A model generated the notes under the pieces. That model worked only from the letters and a program-made list of their open reading frames with translations, made no database searches and had not been told where the DNA came from. DNA of 8,082 bases. Origin: Rickettsiales bacterium. Lineage in GTDB: Bacteria > Pseudomonadota > Alphaproteobacteria > Rickettsiales > UBA998. The stretch covers positions 1 to 8,082 of the forward strand of contig JAIEPI010000160.1 of assembly GCA_019749855.1 (NCBI GenBank). The letters run 5' to 3'. The position numbers and the translations under genes were made by a program. Of this stretch, positions 6,551 to 8,082 are shown piece after piece (the first letter of the stretch is position 1; each line of letters opens with the position of its first letter).

Positions 6551-6630
6551 GGCGCCCCACTATCTCATGTTAACCTAAGGTTTCACAGTGACTGAAGCCA
6601 ATCATTATCGCGTATGACTGTTATGCGGAA

Positions 6631-6647
6631 TTTGCATTATTTGCAAA
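6631..6647. promoter_or_regulatory. Inverted repeat TTTGCA-N5-TGCAAA upstream of pdxJ
   Basis: Two perfect 6-bp arms (6631-6636 and 6642-6647) with a 5-base spacer form a 17-bp dyad. It lies 18 bp before the annotated pdxJ ATG, in the divergent region shared with the 141-residue gene. The position fits an operator overlapping a pdxJ promoter or leader. In A/T-rich DNA a dyad this short can also occur by chance. Confidence 0.25.
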
Positions 6648-6665
6648 AGCACTTAGATTAGAACC

Positions 6666-7412
6666 ATGGCTAACATGGGTGAAATGAATATGCTGCGTTT
6701 AGGCGTCAATGTTGATCATGTGGCGACACTGCGTAATGCGCGGGGCGGCACACATCCTGATCTGGTGGCGGCGGCATTGCGTGCGATGAATGGCGGTGCT
6801 GATGGAATCACTGCGCATCTGCGAGAGGACCGCCGACATATTTGTGACGCGGATCTCTTTGCGCTGATGGCGGACGTGCCATTGCCGCTGAATTTTGAAA
6901 TGGCAGCCACGGCTGAAATGCTGCAAATCGCGTTGAAGTTAAGGCCCAATGCCTGTTGTCTGGTTCCTGAAAAGCGTGAGGAACTCACCACTGAGGGCGG
7001 TCTTAACGTGGCGGCGCAGGAAACGTCGCTGCAATCTTTTATACAGCCCATTCGGCACGCGGGCATTCGGGTGTCGCTCTTCATTGATCCCGATAAGCAG
7101 CAGGTGGAAGCGGCAAAGCGTGTGGGCGCTGACATCGTGGAATTTCACACGGGGCGCTATTGTACCTCAACGGATGCGGCACAGCAAAGCGAGTTGAACC
7201 GCTTGCAACTGGCTGTAACGTACGCCGATACGCTAGGGCTTGAATGTCATGCGGGCCATGGGCTGACGTACGATACGGTGGAGCCAATTGCAGCACTCCC
7301 CGCTATTGTGGAGCTGAATATAGGGCATTTCATCATTTCCCATGCATTATTTGATGGGATGGAGGCGACCGTGCGTCAAATGAAAGAGCGGATGTTGGAG
7401 GCACGGCGGTGA
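6666..7412 (+). CDS. pdxJ: Pyridoxine 5'-phosphate synthase
   Basis: PdxJ condenses 1-deoxyxylulose 5-phosphate with 3-amino-2-oxopropyl phosphate to form pyridoxine 5'-phosphate, the last ring-forming step of the DXP-dependent vitamin B6 pathway. The TIM-barrel motifs are all present: LRLGVNVDHVATLRNARGG at 10-28, ITAHLREDRRHI at 48-59, CCLVPEKREELTTEGGL at 97-113, VSLFIDPD at 136-143, HAGHGLTY at 195-202 and ELNIGHFII at 216-224. Catalytic residues equivalent to E. coli H45, E72 and H193 are H51, E78 and H198. Length is 248, against about 243 in E. coli. The true start may be the in-frame ATG at 6690: a GGTGA sits seven bases before it and the family consensus begins there, giving 240 residues. 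The ATG at 6666 has no clear Shine-Dalgarno. The stop overlaps the acpS GTG start by 4 bases. Cytosolic. Confidence 0.98.
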   Translation: MANMGEMNMLRLGVNVDHVATLRNARGGTHPDLVAAALRAMNGGADGITAHLREDRRHICDADLFALMADVPLPLNFEMAATAEMLQIALKLRPNACCLVPEKREELTTEGGLNVAAQETSLQSFIQPIRHAGIRVSLFIDPDKQQVEAAKRVGADIVEFHTGRYCTSTDAAQQSELNRLQLAVTYADTLGLECHAGHGLTYDTVEPIAALPAIVELNIGHFIISHALFDGMEATVRQMKERMLEARR

Positions 7413-7831
7413 TACTGGGCATTGGTAACGACATCACCGATATTCGTCGTATCGAGAAAACTCTGCTGCGTTTTAAGGAACGTTTTGAGCAACGTGTTTT
7501 CACTGACCATGAGCGACGAAAAGCCGCCTCACGCCAAAAGGCTGGCCTGCGCGTGGTGGCAGGCACCTATGCTAAGCGTTTTGCTGCCAAGGAGGCCTGT
7601 GGCAAAGCGCTTGGAACGGGGCTGAGTATGGGCACGCGCTGGCGCGATATGGAGGTAGTGAATCTGCCCAGTGGTCAGCCAACGTTGCAATTATATGGTC
7701 GTGCGCTACTTCGTTTGCAGGCAATGGCACCTGAGGGAATGGAGCCGGTGATCCATCTTACATTGACGGACGAATACCCTCTGGCAACAGCCATGGTGAT
7801 TATCAGCGCACAACCGAAGCGGCTCTCATGA
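7409..7831 (+). CDS. acpS: Holo-[acyl-carrier-protein] synthase
   Basis: AcpS transfers 4'-phosphopantetheine from CoA to a serine of apo-ACP, activating it for fatty-acid synthesis. The 140-residue product fits the family. The N-terminal MILGIGNDITDIRRIE carries the Mg-binding aspartate D8. FAAKEACGKALGTG at 58-71 carries the second metal-binding acid E62, and LTLTDEYPLATAMVI at 117-131 is the last strand. An insertion-like segment GLRVVAGTYA at 46-55 precedes the catalytic helix, as is common in alphaproteobacteria. The start is GTG at 7409, overlapping the pdxJ stop as GTGA, with GGAGG at 7397-7401 seven bases upstream. pdxJ-acpS adjacency is widely conserved and the overlap implies translational coupling. 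The enzyme acts as a cytosolic trimer in known members. Confidence 0.96.
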   Translation: MILGIGNDITDIRRIEKTLLRFKERFEQRVFTDHERRKAASRQKAGLRVVAGTYAKRFAAKEACGKALGTGLSMGTRWRDMEVVNLPSGQPTLQLYGRALLRLQAMAPEGMEPVIHLTLTDEYPLATAMVIISAQPKRLS

Positions 7832-8082
7832 AATATACTGTTATAGTTTTAATGTTATTACCAGCAGCATTACTGGCGCAGCCATTGCCCTATGATCTGC
7901 AAGAGCGCGGTATCATTCACCAAAATACAGTCCGCGATCAGGAAAGACTGAATGATCTTCATCAAGAGAGGCGTGACAGAGCAGCGCCGCCCACCGCACC
8001 CGATTTGCACAGGCCACCTCCACCAGCGTCTGAGGAAGGTTTTCAGCCGACCCCTCCGCCAAAGGGGGAAGGGCACTCCAGT
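7828..8082 (+). CDS. Secreted proline-rich hypothetical protein, N-terminal part (runs off right edge)
   Basis: An open frame of 85 codons begins with an ATG at 7828, overlapping the acpS stop as ATGA, and continues past the window. Residues 1-17 look like a Sec signal peptide: K2, a hydrophobic core from about 4-15, and an ALA-Q cleavage site after residue 17. There is no lipobox cysteine, so it is not a typical lipoprotein. Residues 24-50 are charged and probably helical (DLQERG, then QERLNDLHQERRDR). Residues 52-79 are rich in proline, with runs PPPP and PPP. The mature part is probably periplasmic or extracellular. I do not recognise the family. The overlap suggests translational coupling to acpS. 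In many alphaproteobacteria this slot holds lepB, which this is not. Minus-strand frames in the same stretch lack support. Confidence 0.65.
   Translation, partial: MKYTVIVLMLLPAALLAQPLPYDLQERGIIHQNTVRDQERLNDLHQERRDRAAPPTAPDLHRPPPPASEEGFQPTPPPKGEGHSS

Overview
The window looks like a chromosomal segment of an alphaproteobacterium. The evidence is gene content and order: an alphaproteobacterial-type RNA polymerase omega subunit (rpoZ) followed by one bifunctional ppGpp synthetase/hydrolase (rsh), then pdxJ and acpS on the same strand, plus lipA paired with a COQ10/RatA-type START-domain gene. Base composition is moderate, about half G+C by eye. I cannot name a genus.

Layout. Positions 1-1008 (minus) hold the N-terminal 336 codons of a large glycine/aspartate-rich RTX-like repeat protein that runs off the left edge. 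Next on the same strand come the COQ10/RatA-type gene (1093-1527) and lipA (1536-2477), only 8 bp apart and probably one transcript. lipA and rpoZ (2626-3027, plus) diverge across a 148-bp region that holds a clean inverted repeat. A nucleoside 2-deoxyribosyltransferase-family gene (3043-3765, minus) lies between rpoZ and rsh. rsh (best start 3969, end 6116, plus) is followed by an unrecognised 141-residue gene on the minus strand (6125-6550). A second divergent region leads to pdxJ (6666-7412), acpS (7409-7831) and a secreted proline-rich protein (7828 to beyond the right edge). These last three are chained by two 4-bp stop/start overlaps.

How the genes fit together. Most are housekeeping: lipoate synthesis (lipA), quinone handling (COQ10/RatA-type), transcription (rpoZ), stringent response (rsh), vitamin B6 synthesis (pdxJ) and acyl-carrier-protein activation (acpS). 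LipA and AcpS both act on fatty-acid/ACP-linked chemistry. RpoZ and Rsh are connected through ppGpp, which binds RNA polymerase at omega in proteobacteria. The accessory material is the RTX-like protein, the deoxyribosyltransferase, the 141-residue orphan and the secreted protein at the right edge. Two of these sit as single opposite-strand genes inside the otherwise co-directional rpoZ-rsh-pdxJ-acpS series.

I see no tRNA, rRNA, CRISPR array, insertion sequence or phage gene, and no coherent new multigene system. The best leads are the four-beat repeat architecture of the RTX-like protein, the two inserted minus-strand genes, and the dyads in the divergent intergenic regions. No gap between genes exceeds 300 bases.
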